Source: Haloarcula sp. CBA1127 (GTDB lineage: Archaea > Halobacteriota > Halobacteria > Halobacteriales > Haloarculaceae). Taken from it: a stretch of 64,000 nt of DNA. The notes under the pieces are model-generated. The model ran no database searches. It was not told the origin of the DNA and was given only the letters and a program-made list of their open reading frames with translations. The position numbers and the translations under genes are program-made. Location of the stretch: contig NZ_BCNB01000006.1 in the NCBI RefSeq assembly GCF_001485575.1, positions 1,798,001-1,862,000 of the forward strand, given 5' to 3'. Of the stretch, positions 16,771 to 25,743 are shown piece by piece. Positions within the stretch are counted from its first letter, which is position 1, and every line of letters starts with the position of its first letter.

Positions 16771-18474
16771 TCACGCAACGCTTGCCGTCTCCTGATAGCT
16801 TCCGTACTCTGCCTCGAAGACGGCCATGATCTCGCCCATCGTCGCGTAGGCTTTCACCGCGTCGATGATGACGGGCATGACGTTCTCGCCGTCGGTAATC
16901 ACTTGCTGCAGTTCGTCGAGCGTCGCTTCCACGGCCGCGTCGTCGCGCTCTGCCTTGACCGTCGCAAGCTTGTCCCGCTGGCGTTCCTGTACGTCCTCGT
17001 CGACGGTGAGAATCTCGGGTTCGGTGTCTTCCTCGACGGTGTACTTGTTGACGCCGACCATGACTTCTTCCTCGCTCTCGACGCGCTGCTGGTACTCGTA
17101 GGCGGCGTCCTGAATCTCACGCTGGAAGTAGCCGTCCTGAATCCCCTGAATGACGCCGTCGCGGACCGATCCGTCGCCGAGTTCGTCTCTGATGTGGTTG
17201 ATGTAGGCCATCGCCTTTTCTTCGACCTCGTCGGTCAGCGACTCGATTGCGAAACTGCCGCCCATCGGGTCGACGATGTCGGCGGCCCCTGACTCCTCCG
17301 CGATGATCTGCTGTGTCCGAAGGGCGACCCGAACCGCCTGTTCGGACGGGAGCGCCAGCGCCTCGTCGAAGCTGTTGGTGTGCAAGCTCTGGGTCCCGCC
17401 CAGCACACCCGCGAGGGCCTGAATCGTCACGCGGACGATGTTGTTCAGCGGTTGCTGGGCGGTTAGTGACTGGCCAGCGGTCTGGGTGTGGAACTTCAGT
17501 TGCTTGCTCGCGTCGGCCTCCGCGTCGTACCAGTCGTCCATCACGCGGGCGTAGATGCGCCGGGCCGCGCGGAACTTCGCGATTTCCTCGAACATGGAGT
17601 TGTGCGAATTGAAGAAAAAGGAGAGCTGTGGGGCGAACTCGTCGACCTCAAGCCCGCGATTCAGGCAGTCCTCGACGTAGGCGAAGCCGTCCGCGAGGGT
17701 GAACGCGAGTTCCTGTACTGCTGTCGAGCCAGCCTCCCGGATGTGATACCCCGACACCGAGATGGGCTTGAACTTCGGCGTCTCCTGACTGGCGAACTCG
17801 ATGGTGTCGGTGACGAGTTTCAGCGACGGCTCCGGCGGGATGACCCACTCCTTCTGTGCGATGAACTCCTTGAACATATCGTTCTGGAGAGTTCCGCGGA
17901 TCTCCTCGCGTGGGACCCCTTGCTGGTCGGCCAGCGCGATGTACATCGCGTAGATGACGGGAGCACTGGGGTTGATTGTGAAGGAGGTCGACACCTCGCC
18001 GAGGTTGATGCCGTCGAACAGCCGCTCCATGTCCGCCAGGGTGTCGACGGCGACACCCTCCTTGCCCACCTCGCCGTCGGCCATCACGTCGTCGGAGTCG
18101 ATCCCCATCAGCGTCGGCATATCGAAGGCCGTCGAGAGCCCGGTCTGGCCCTCGTCGATGAGGTAGTGGAACCGCTCGTTTGTCTCGTCAGCGGTCCCGA
18201 AGCCCGCGAACTGCCGCATGGTCCACTGTCGGCCGCGATACATCGTCGGATAGACGCCGCGTGTGAACGGCTCCTCGCCCGGGAAGCCGATGTCCTCCTC
18301 ATAATCGATGTCATCCACGTCGCGTGGCGTGTACAGCCGGTCTACATCCAGGTTTGAGACCGTCGCAAACTGTTCTTTGCGTTCACCGTAGGCGTCCAGT
18401 ACGGGGTCCAGTGTCTCGGCTTCCCACTCGTCTTTCTGCTCGCGGATTCGTTGGAGGTCTGACTCGTCGAACAT
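16771..18474 (-). CDS. mcmA: Methylmalonyl-CoA mutase, large (catalytic) subunit
   Basis: Interconverts succinyl-CoA and methylmalonyl-CoA, linking propionate and branched-chain degradation, or the methylaspartate cycle in Haloarcula, to central metabolism. The 567 residues cover the TIM-barrel substrate domain: FPGEEPFTRGVYPTMYRGR, QFAGFGTADETNERF, GLSTAFDMPTLMGIDSD, SVSGYHIREAGST and GGTQSLHTNSFDEAL are family signatures. The chain stops before the cobalamin-binding domain (no DxHxxG), so a separate small B12 subunit encoded elsewhere is needed, as usual in archaea. Convergent with the 16496 gene. Confidence 0.96.
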   Translation of the reverse strand: MFDESDLQRIREQKDEWEAETLDPVLDAYGERKEQFATVSNLDVDRLYTPRDVDDIDYEEDIGFPGEEPFTRGVYPTMYRGRQWTMRQFAGFGTADETNERFHYLIDEGQTGLSTAFDMPTLMGIDSDDVMADGEVGKEGVAVDTLADMERLFDGINLGEVSTSFTINPSAPVIYAMYIALADQQGVPREEIRGTLQNDMFKEFIAQKEWVIPPEPSLKLVTDTIEFASQETPKFKPISVSGYHIREAGSTAVQELAFTLADGFAYVEDCLNRGLEVDEFAPQLSFFFNSHNSMFEEIAKFRAARRIYARVMDDWYDAEADASKQLKFHTQTAGQSLTAQQPLNNIVRVTIQALAGVLGGTQSLHTNSFDEALALPSEQAVRVALRTQQIIAEESGAADIVDPMGGSFAIESLTDEVEEKAMAYINHIRDELGDGSVRDGVIQGIQDGYFQREIQDAAYEYQQRVESEEEVMVGVNKYTVEEDTEPEILTVDEDVQERQRDKLATVKAERDDAAVEATLDELQQVITDGENVMPVIIDAVKAYATMGEIMAVFEAEYGSYQETASVA

Positions 18475-18549
18475 ACTGCGGTGTATGTCATGATTTAGTA
18501 AGAAGGTTCGGGGGAAACGAGATGCGACCGTCGATCACACCGCTAGGGA

Positions 18550-19341
18550 CTAGTCTTGGAGTCGTTCCGTCGTCTGTACGAGCGGGTGGTGTGCGTAGTC
18601 GACGACCTCGATATCGTCGATTGACTCTAGATCGGAATCTGCGGCCGTCTCGGCCATCCCCAGTTCGACCGTCTCATCGAGGACGATGACGTAGGCGTCC
18701 ATCTCGTCGATATCGAGCCGTGCGGCGGCTTTCACCCGGTGGTGACCATCCGCCAGCAGGAGGTCCCCGCCGTTGTCGATGACGACGAGTGGTTCCGCCA
18801 GTCCCCGTTCGAGTTCGTACACCCGGCCTTCGAGTTCGTCGGCGTACACCGTTGTCTGTGTTGGCGTCAGGTCGTCGAGGTCCACCTCACGGCGGCCTTC
18901 GTGTGTCGTGATCCCGTGGATGTTCTCGAGTGTCCGGCCGAGTTTGTCTACCTTGCCCGGTGTCGCCCGTTCGATCTGGGAGCGGATCACGTCGGCGTTC
19001 GAGATGATACCGACGAGGTGGCCGGCGTCGTCGACAACCGGGAGTTTCTGGATGCCCGACCGCAGGATAACGCGCGCTGCGTCCTGCACGGCCATGTCGG
19101 GATGTGCCACGAGGATATCGTCGGTCATCACGCGGAACATCGGCTCGTGGTCCTCCGCGAGCAGCAGGTCGCGCGCACTGACGAATCCTTCGACCCGGCG
19201 GCCGTCAGTCACCGGAAACCCGCTGAAGTGGTCATTGTCGGCGATTCGTCGGGCGACTTCCCCGACGGTATCATCGAGTTCGACGGTGGCAACCTCGCGT
19301 GTCATATAGTCCCCGACCGTCGGGCGATTCGAATCCTCCAT
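18550..19341 (-). CDS. CBS-pair protein with ParB/SerK-like C-terminal domain
   Basis: 263 residues. Two CBS motifs come first: VGDYMTREVATVELDDTV with FPVTDGRRVEGFVSARDLL, then VMTDDILVAHPDMAVQDAA with LPVVDDAGHLVGIISNADVI. They should bind adenosine nucleotides. The C-terminal half (about 140-263) has a ParB/sulfiredoxin-superfamily core with DLLLADGHHRVKAA, the DGHHR motif, and VYADELEGRVYEL. Related archaeal proteins include the ADP-dependent serine kinase SerK, so a kinase rather than a nuclease is possible. The ATG at 19341 is preferred over a TTG at 19368. Confidence 0.75.
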   Translation of the reverse strand: MEDSNRPTVGDYMTREVATVELDDTVGEVARRIADNDHFSGFPVTDGRRVEGFVSARDLLLAEDHEPMFRVMTDDILVAHPDMAVQDAARVILRSGIQKLPVVDDAGHLVGIISNADVIRSQIERATPGKVDKLGRTLENIHGITTHEGRREVDLDDLTPTQTTVYADELEGRVYELERGLAEPLVVIDNGGDLLLADGHHRVKAAARLDIDEMDAYVIVLDETVELGMAETAADSDLESIDDIEVVDYAHHPLVQTTERLQD

Positions 19342-19366
19342 CGGCACTGGGTTCTCGACCGACAGC

Positions 19367-19372
19367 AAAAAA
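19367..19372 (-). terminator. Oligo-T tract after the DHH gene
   Basis: Six T on the minus strand start 8 nt after the TAG of the DHH-family gene and before the CBS-protein start, consistent with an archaeal intrinsic terminator that would uncouple the two. Confidence 0.35.
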
Positions 19373-19379
19373 GGCTCGC

Positions 19380-21095
19380 CTATAGTGGTTCGCCGTCGTC
19401 GGGTTCGACGAGCGTTTCCGGGCTGTCCTCTCCCTGTTCTGCCTCGTCGTCTGTCGGTTCAGCCGCGTCGGCTGCCTGGTCTGTCTCGTCACCACCGTCT
19501 TCGTCGCCGTTCTCCAGAAACATCACATCGCTGTTCCAGTCCGCTGTGCCGTCGTCACCAGACTCTCCAGATGCGCCTTCGCCCGTCGCTGGGGTGTCGT
19601 CGCTGTCCTGACTAAGCGCCGTCGACTCCGTGAACGCGGCCACATCGTAGTCAGCGCGGGCGTAGACGCGCCCGAGCAGCCGGTGGGACCGCGACTGGAC
19701 AGCGTCGAGAAACCGATTCGAAACGATAGCGCGGACAATCTCCTCCAGCGATTCCTCGCGGTCGTCGACGGTAATCATCCCTACGTCGATCTGTGCGCCC
19801 GCCATATCGGCGTGACCGCCCGCGGACCCGATCTGTCCGAAGGCGTCCCGCAGCGCCTCGCCGAGGTCGATATCTGCTCCACGTGCCCGAGCAGAGACGT
19901 ATATCGTCCCGTCGACGACGCCGTACACCATCGTCGTCTGGACGCCTTCGAGGTCGAGTAGCCTGTCAGCCGCCTGTGCGAGCGCGTCCCGGTCACTGAT
20001 CTCACCGACACCAGTCAGGAGCACTGAGCCCTCCTGATCGCGGTTTGCAATCGCGCGGCCGATGACCGACAGTGTCTCCGGGCTCACGCTCGGGTCTTCG
20101 ATGCGCTGGAGCGTCGCCATGTCGGCGTTCGTTACGAGGTGCGCGGCAGCCTCGAAGTCCGCGGCAGCGACCTCCCGGCGGAAGTCCTTCGTGTCGACCT
20201 GAATGCCGAACAACAGGCCCGTTGCGATGGGGGTCGGAATGTCGACGTTGAACCGCTGGAGGTAGTCGACCAGCAGCGTGCTCGTCGCCCCGACGCCGCT
20301 CCGGAGGTCGACGAAGCGGGCCTCTATCGGAACGCGTGGCGGATGATGGTCGATGACGATATCGATGGGGGTCTCTGGCGGGAGCTGGTCGTTGACACCG
20401 GCTCTGGAGTGGTCGACGAGCGCGAACGCGTCGAACGCTTCTAGTTCGTCCGGTGAATCGGCATCGAGGTTCCGGAGGTCGAATTCGAGGAGGTTGACAA
20501 ACGCCCGGTTCTCCTGATGGGAAATCTCCCCGTAGTAACAGATCGTCACCTCGCAGTCAGCTCGTTCAGCGAGCGCGCCGAGGGCGACAGCGCTGGCAAT
20601 CGCGTCAGGGTCGGGATTATCGTGCGTGACGACGGCGAGATGGTCGTCAATGTCCCGGAGAACCTGATGGAGCTGTCTGGCCCGTGTTCCCTCGTCGCCG
20701 ACCGACTGGGTGACGTAGTCGGTAACGACAGACTCCGGCGTGACGAGCCGGTCCGACACGGTATCGAGTCGGTCACGCTGGTCTGCCGTCGCGCCGCGGC
20801 CGGCGTAGGCGAGAAGGAACACGTCGGGAAAGCAGTCACGGGCGGCCGTCGCCGCGTCGGCGTTCCGTTCCGAGTCTTCACTGGCGACGATGACGCTCTC
20901 GGGGTGAAAATCGAGATTGGCGAGAACAGATGGGTCAGTCTGGTCGGCTTCGAGTACGTTGATCCCGTCCGCCCGGAGCGTTTCAGCACGGTGCTCGTCC
21001 TGGGTCACGACTGCCAGCTCGCCGCGGTCGTCGCTAATCGCGTCGAGAAGGTCCGCGGCCGTCGGCCCGAGTCCGAGCACCAGCCGAGAAAGCAT
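19380..21095 (-). CDS. TrkA_N-DHH-DHHA1 fusion phosphoesterase
   Basis: 571 residues with three parts. Residues 1-125 form a Rossmann NAD-binding/RCK-N-like domain (LVLGLGPTAADLLDAI, later NLDFHPESVIVASEDSERN). Residues about 150-320 form a DHH phosphoesterase, with metal motifs THDNPDPDAIASA, ALVDHSRAG, VIDHHPP and FGIQVDTKDFR. Residues about 360-460 form DHHA1, ending in GSAGGHADMAGAQI. The last 90 residues are acidic and disordered. DHH-DHHA1 enzymes degrade nanoRNA or cyclic dinucleotides such as c-di-AMP; the ligand-binding domain suggests regulated activity. All catalytic motifs look intact. The exact substrate cannot be told from sequence. Confidence 0.88.
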   Translation of the reverse strand: MLSRLVLGLGPTAADLLDAISDDRGELAVVTQDEHRAETLRADGINVLEADQTDPSVLANLDFHPESVIVASEDSERNADAATAARDCFPDVFLLAYAGRGATADQRDRLDTVSDRLVTPESVVTDYVTQSVGDEGTRARQLHQVLRDIDDHLAVVTHDNPDPDAIASAVALGALAERADCEVTICYYGEISHQENRAFVNLLEFDLRNLDADSPDELEAFDAFALVDHSRAGVNDQLPPETPIDIVIDHHPPRVPIEARFVDLRSGVGATSTLLVDYLQRFNVDIPTPIATGLLFGIQVDTKDFRREVAAADFEAAAHLVTNADMATLQRIEDPSVSPETLSVIGRAIANRDQEGSVLLTGVGEISDRDALAQAADRLLDLEGVQTTMVYGVVDGTIYVSARARGADIDLGEALRDAFGQIGSAGGHADMAGAQIDVGMITVDDREESLEEIVRAIVSNRFLDAVQSRSHRLLGRVYARADYDVAAFTESTALSQDSDDTPATGEGASGESGDDGTADWNSDVMFLENGDEDGGDETDQAADAAEPTDDEAEQGEDSPETLVEPDDGEPL

Positions 21096-21130
21096 ACCGT
21101 GCAGTCAGCGCTGGAGCGTCTAAAAACCCG

Positions 21131-21559
21131 TTACTTCAGCCGTTCCTGGAGAAACGACGGATGCGCGGCGGTAACACCGTCGAGCGCGAGAATCTTGTCT
21201 TCGATGACGTCCGCCAGCGAGTCACCGTCCATCGCTCGGACCTCCGCCATCAGCATGTGGTCGCCACTTGACGTGTACAGTTCCTCCATTTCCGGGATCT
21301 CCTTGAGGTTCCGCGTGGCTTCGACGTAACAGTCGCTCGCGATGTCGATGCCGACCAGGGCAATCGACTGGCCCGCCAGCTTCTTCGGGTCGACATCGGC
21401 GGAGTAGCCGACGATGACGCCCTCCTCTTCGAGTTTCTGGATGTATTTCCGGACTGTCGGCTTCGATACGTCGGCTCGCTCCGCGATTTCTGCGTACGAG
21501 GCCTGTGCGTCCTCTTCAAGGACCGACAGGATTCGACGCTCCGTAGACTCGGCACTCAT
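21131..21559 (-). CDS. Lrp/AsnC-family transcription regulator
   Basis: 142 residues. N-terminal winged helix-turn-helix (RRILSVLEEDAQASYAEIAERADVSKPTVRKYIQKLEEEGVI, about residues 7-50 with the recognition helix KPTVRKYIQKL) followed by an AsnC/RAM effector domain (SIALVGIDIASDC ... GDHMLMAEVRAMDGDSLADVI). These proteins form octamers and respond to amino acids. It is 86 nt downstream of porB in the same orientation, so regulation of porAB or of related amino-acid carbon flow is plausible. The gene ends 36 nt from the DHH gene start. Confidence 0.9.
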   Translation of the reverse strand: MSAESTERRILSVLEEDAQASYAEIAERADVSKPTVRKYIQKLEEEGVIVGYSADVDPKKLAGQSIALVGIDIASDCYVEATRNLKEIPEMEELYTSSGDHMLMAEVRAMDGDSLADVIEDKILALDGVTAAHPSFLQERLK

Positions 21560-21644
21560 GGACTAATCTTTTCGGTGCATGAAAAAATATCTTCCGAACC
21601 AGAAACCCACGTTCGAGGTGGTGTCTGCAGTCCAGTAACGGGGC

Positions 21645-22583
21645 TTATTTGTGATGTTCGAGGAGGTTGTCGTAGGTCCGCTCCCACTCCGCGTCCTCGT
21701 CGAAGTACCGCTCTGCGAGCGGTTCCTCTGGCATCTCACCGATCTGGCGCTTCTCCTCGCCGTAGGAGGGGCGCTCGTCTTCGATGTACATCCGACCGGT
21801 GAGCACTTCGCCCTCGTACAGTCGTTCCTCGGTCTTTCGCATCATCTCGGCTGCTTCCGCGCGGTCCGAGACGTCGAAGTCGAACTCGTCGGACTGCTGA
21901 ACGTCCGTGTACGGGACGTAGTGTTTCGCGTCCTTGTTCCAGGTCGGACACTGGGTCAGGAAGTCGATGTGCGCGAAGCCGTCGTGCTCGATGGCTTCGG
22001 CGATGATTTCCTTCGCCTGGTTCGGGTTGACAGCCGCGGTCCGGGCGATGTAGGTCGCACCGGCGTTGAGCTGCTGGGACAGGGGGCGAATCGGCGACTT
22101 CGCCGAGCCGTGTGGTTGTGTCTTGGACTTGTGGCCCTTCGGCGATGTCGGGGATGTCTGACCCTTTGTCAGCCCGAAGATCTCGTTGTTGAACACGATA
22201 TACGTCATATCGTGGTTCTCACGGGCCGTGTGGATGGTGTGGTTCCCACCGATACCGTAGCCGTCGCCGTCCCCACCGGCTGCGATGACTTCGAGGTTAG
22301 GGTTGGCGAGCTTCGCGGCCCGGGCGACGGGCAGCGAGCGGCCGTGGATGGTGTGGAAGCCGTAGCTGTTGAAGTAGCTGTTGAGCTTCCCCGAACAGCC
22401 GATACCGGTGAACAGCGCGACTTCGTCAGGGTTCTTGCCGACTTCCGGCATGGCCTGCTTGAGCGCCTTGAGGACGCCGAAGTCGCCACAGCCCGGACAC
22501 CAGGTCGCCTGGGGTTCGATGCCGGGTGTAAACTCGTCGCGCTCGATTTCGCGTTCTTCGTTGATTGCTGAGAATGCACTCAT
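21645..22583 (-). CDS. porB: Pyruvate (2-oxoacid):ferredoxin oxidoreductase beta subunit
   Basis: Thiamine-diphosphate subunit of the CoA-acetylating pyruvate oxidation complex that reduces ferredoxin. 312 residues. Cys residues in TWCPGCGDFG, TGIGCSGKLN and LTQCPTWNKD fit the single 4Fe-4S cluster, and GGDGDGYGIGGNHT is the ThDP/metal motif. Length and sequence match the Halobacterium PorB as I remember it more than KorB. It begins 3 nt after the porA stop; the two form one operon. Confidence 0.9.
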   Translation of the reverse strand: MSAFSAINEEREIERDEFTPGIEPQATWCPGCGDFGVLKALKQAMPEVGKNPDEVALFTGIGCSGKLNSYFNSYGFHTIHGRSLPVARAAKLANPNLEVIAAGGDGDGYGIGGNHTIHTARENHDMTYIVFNNEIFGLTKGQTSPTSPKGHKSKTQPHGSAKSPIRPLSQQLNAGATYIARTAAVNPNQAKEIIAEAIEHDGFAHIDFLTQCPTWNKDAKHYVPYTDVQQSDEFDFDVSDRAEAAEMMRKTEERLYEGEVLTGRMYIEDERPSYGEEKRQIGEMPEEPLAERYFDEDAEWERTYDNLLEHHK

Positions 22584-22586
22584 AGG

Positions 22587-24485
22587 TTAGTCACCTGCCG
22601 CGGGTACGTACTTCATGTTGCTCGCGGCGAGTTCCTCGCCGTCGATGCTGGATTCGAACCCGTCGACGATCTCGGCGGGCTCGAACGGGTTGCCGTTGTA
22701 CTTCAGGAGGCTCGACATCTTGTCGCCGTACTTGCCGAGTTCCTTCTGGGTCAGACCGCGGAACTGGGCCGTGGCGTTCATCTCGACGACGAGCGCCTCG
22801 TCGACTGATTCGAGCCACTCGGAGACTTCCTCCTTCGGGTACGGAGCCATGTCGGAGACGCCAAGCGCCTTCACGGAATGGCCGTTCTCGTTGAGTCGAT
22901 CGACGGCCTCGAAGACGGTCCCCTGCTGGCTGCCCCACACGAGGATGCCGTAGTCGGCTTCGTCGGGTCCGTGGTAGGTCTGGTGGGACGTGTTCTCGTC
23001 CAGATCAGCACGGATGTCGTCGAGCTTGTTGAGCCGACGGTTCATCTGGGCGATGCGGTTCTCGGGGTCCTCGCTGATGTGGCCCGACGGATTGTGCTCG
23101 TTGCCCGTTGCGAGGAAGCGGCCGTCCTTCTGGCCCGGCACGGAGCGCGGGCTGACGTTCGAGCCGTCCTCGGGTTCGTGGAGGAACCGCTGGAACTTCC
23201 CGGAGGAGTGGTGTGCTGCGTCCTGAATCTCCTCTTCGGTGAGGACCGAGCCGGGATCGGCGTTTGGCTCCTCATCGAAGTGGCTGGCCGGGAGGTTTCG
23301 GAGTTCGCCCTGGATCTTCTGGTCGTAGATGACGATGACCGGGATCTGGTACTCGTAGGCGATGCGGAACGCCGAGCGGGTCTGCGTGTAACACTCGCGG
23401 ATGTTCGCCGGTGCGAACACGACGCGGGCGGAGTCGCCCTGTGACGTGTACAGGACGTGTTCGAGGTCAGCCTGCTCGGGCTTGGTCGGCATTCCCGTCG
23501 AGGGGCCGGCTCGCATCGCTTCGACCAGCACGATCGGCGTCTCGGTCATCTCTGCCAGTCCGAGCGGTTCGGACATCAGCGCGAAGCCGCCGCCGGAGGA
23601 CCCGGACATGGCTTTCACGCCAGCGTGGGACGCACCGAGCGCCAGCGCGGCGGCCGCGATCTCGTCTTCGACCTGTTCGGAGATCCCGCCGAACGAGGGC
23701 AGGTGCTGTGACATGATCGTGAACACGTCGGTCCACGGGGTCATGGGGTAGCCCGAAATGAAGCGACAGCCCTCGTCGATTGCGCCGTAGGAGATGGCGT
23801 TCGAGCCCGAGAGAATGACCTGCTCCTCGTCGTGGGAGTCCTCAGGAACCTCAATGTCGTGGTCGACATCGAGTTCGCTGGCGGCTTCGTAGGCGTCGTG
23901 CAGGACGTTAAGATTCGCCTCCTGCATATCGCCGCTCATGTTCTGTTTGATGAGCTTCTCGAACTCGTCGGTGCTGATGTCGAGAATGGCCGCGGTCGCG
24001 CCGATACCGGCCGTGTTCCGCATGATCTCGCGGCCGTGCTCCTTGGCGATGCCGCGGAGGTCCATCGGGACGACGTGCCAGTTGTTCTCCTCGGCGGCCT
24101 CTTCGAGACCGATCTCGTCGACGTCCTCGTCGTCGAGCAGGCCCTCGTCGTACAGCAAGACGCCACCTTCTCGGAGGTCGTCGAAGTTCTCGTACAGCGG
24201 TTTGAGCTCTTCTTTGCCGTAGTAGGCCTCTTCCTGCGGGTTCCGGGCGAACGAGTCACCCAGTGCGAGCAGGAAGTTGTAGCCGTCCCCGCGAGACTGT
24301 ACCGGTTCGTCCTTCGCACGTACCTCTACGTACGTGTGGCCGCCGCGGATACGCGACGGGTAATGACGATGTGTGAACACGTTCAGCCCCGACCACATCA
24401 AGGCCTTCGCGAAGTTCTGGCTTGTCGAGTCGATTCCGTCACCGGAACCACCGGCGATTCGCCAGATTAGTTCGTTGTCTGTCAT
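22587..24485 (-). CDS. porA: Pyruvate (2-oxoacid):ferredoxin oxidoreductase alpha subunit (gamma-alpha fusion)
   Basis: 632 residues. Residues 1-190 are the gamma domain (IWRIAGGSGDGIDSTSQNFA, HRHYPSRIRGGHTYVEVR). Residues about 215-632 are the alpha domain, with the pyrimidine-binding region ISYGAIDEGCRFISGYPMTP, the EDEIAAAALALGASHAGVKA segment, and SGSSGGGFALMSEPLG. No ferredoxin-like delta domain is attached, typical for haloarchaea, where ferredoxin is a separate 2Fe-2S protein. Choice of pyruvate rather than 2-oxoglutarate is by length and recall of Halobacterium PorA (about 630) versus KorA (about 590). The ATG is preceded by GAGGATTTCACA, a possible ribosome binding site. Confidence 0.9.
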   Translation of the reverse strand: MTDNELIWRIAGGSGDGIDSTSQNFAKALMWSGLNVFTHRHYPSRIRGGHTYVEVRAKDEPVQSRGDGYNFLLALGDSFARNPQEEAYYGKEELKPLYENFDDLREGGVLLYDEGLLDDEDVDEIGLEEAAEENNWHVVPMDLRGIAKEHGREIMRNTAGIGATAAILDISTDEFEKLIKQNMSGDMQEANLNVLHDAYEAASELDVDHDIEVPEDSHDEEQVILSGSNAISYGAIDEGCRFISGYPMTPWTDVFTIMSQHLPSFGGISEQVEDEIAAAALALGASHAGVKAMSGSSGGGFALMSEPLGLAEMTETPIVLVEAMRAGPSTGMPTKPEQADLEHVLYTSQGDSARVVFAPANIRECYTQTRSAFRIAYEYQIPVIVIYDQKIQGELRNLPASHFDEEPNADPGSVLTEEEIQDAAHHSSGKFQRFLHEPEDGSNVSPRSVPGQKDGRFLATGNEHNPSGHISEDPENRIAQMNRRLNKLDDIRADLDENTSHQTYHGPDEADYGILVWGSQQGTVFEAVDRLNENGHSVKALGVSDMAPYPKEEVSEWLESVDEALVVEMNATAQFRGLTQKELGKYGDKMSSLLKYNGNPFEPAEIVDGFESSIDGEELAASNMKYVPAAGD

Positions 24486-24753
24486 TGTGAAATCCTCGGC
24501 CCCAGCTCTGGTGCCGTACCATTCCGTTGGGGGGCCATGACTAAAGATTTTCCACTATGTAACCACTCATTAATCGTTATCTTTCGTCTCAGGCACCTCA
24601 GATTGCCGTTTTCGAAATGGGGGTTCGTCACTGTTGGGACATATTCACAGGGTCAATATCTCCGCCTGAGCCGCACGTGTCAGCCACTACTAGTAAGTAG
24701 CGTAACTCCCTCCCGCAACGACTAACACGGTGAATACCGATGTACAGTCGAGG

Positions 24754-25473
24754 ATGTCGTTAACGGAACTCATCACCGGCGTCGAGGACCATCAGAAGAC
24801 GCTGACTATCTTTAACGCTGGGCCGACAGCGGCCGAAGACCTGCGCGAGCGCTTCGCGGACCGTAATGTCCACGTTCAGACCGAGCAGACTGAGAGCGGG
24901 CGCCCGGGCGAGTTTATCACGCTCAGCGAGGACGAAGAGGTCATCGCGGCCGCGAGCCTCACTTCGTTCACCGACTCGCTTGACGAAGGCCGTCAGTACA
25001 TCACGCGGGACAACAGCCCGTACGCATCGATTCTCGACCACCTCGACGAGACGATGTTCACCTCGTGGTCCATCCAGCGGATGACCGCCGCGTCGCGTGA
25101 AATAGAGGACCGCGCATGGCGAGTGGGACAGGGGACTCTACACGCTGGCTTCCAGACACTCTCGACTCTTCAGGGCGAACTCGACCTTTACGAACGACTG
25201 GGGGAGACCGACGTGGACGTTCACGCCTATGCCGTCCCTGACGTCGAACCGCCCGAGTACAGTACGTTCTCGCTGCATCTGGAACGGTCGAACGAGATTG
25301 CCGACTCGTGGTTCGTTGTGTTCGACGGCGGCGGTGACCCGACCCAGAAATGCGCTTTACTGGCCGAGGAGCGCGAACCGCGCGAGTTCTACGGCTTCTG
25401 GACCTACGACGAGTCGACGGTCGACTGGATTATCGACTACCTGGAGGAGACGTACGGCTATCTCGAACAGTGA
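24754..25473 (+). CDS. DICT-domain sensory protein
   Basis: 239 residues, MSLTELITGVEDHQKTLTIF onward. It reads as a stand-alone DICT domain, the sensory module named from diguanylate cyclases and two-component systems and common as a single-domain protein in haloarchaea. Visible features: an N-terminal helix, the TLTIFNAGP strand, the TSWSIQRMTAASREIEDRAWRVG helix, and the C-terminal SWFVVFDGGGDPTQKCALLAEER then GFWTYDESTVDWI. It probably senses light or redox signals, by analogy only. The ATG at 24754 is preferred; a GTG at 24730 would add eight residues. Confidence 0.75.
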   Translation: MSLTELITGVEDHQKTLTIFNAGPTAAEDLRERFADRNVHVQTEQTESGRPGEFITLSEDEEVIAAASLTSFTDSLDEGRQYITRDNSPYASILDHLDETMFTSWSIQRMTAASREIEDRAWRVGQGTLHAGFQTLSTLQGELDLYERLGETDVDVHAYAVPDVEPPEYSTFSLHLERSNEIADSWFVVFDGGGDPTQKCALLAEEREPREFYGFWTYDESTVDWIIDYLEETYGYLEQ

Positions 25474-25542
25474 AAGTCGCGCGCAAACGGGCCAACGCGG
25501 CTATTATCACGGCTCGCCGTTGGGTGCCACCTCATCTGTGAC

Positions 25543-25725
25543 ATGACGGACGTTGCTGCGTCCCGAGAGTTCCGTATCGAAGAGACCGGCGAACGCGTCA
25601 ACGGTCTCGAACTGGATTTGCACCTGTTTTTCGGCGTGTGGGCCGTCGTCGAGCGCCACGAAGACCGGTTGGTCGTGGCGACTGAAGACGGCGAGCGCCG
25701 GACGCTCGTCGCCGTCTGGGACTGA
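25543..25725 (+). CDS. Small hypothetical protein
   Basis: 60 residues, MTDVAASREFRIEETGERV then LHLFFGVWAVVERHEDRLVVATEDGERRTLVAVWD. Predicted as a small beta-rich cytoplasmic protein. Acidic composition fits a genuine halobacterial gene. Family not recognised. It lies 69 nt after the DICT gene in the same direction and 18 nt from the convergent MBL-fold gene, so it could be the last gene of a two-gene unit. Confidence 0.5.
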   Translation: MTDVAASREFRIEETGERVNGLELDLHLFFGVWAVVERHEDRLVVATEDGERRTLVAVWD

Positions 25726-25743
25726 CCTGACGCAGACCGCGTC

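Noticed and set aside
24537-24725. 62-residue frame upstream of the DICT gene
   Set aside because: Basic composition and overlap with the porA promoter region; no similarity recognised.
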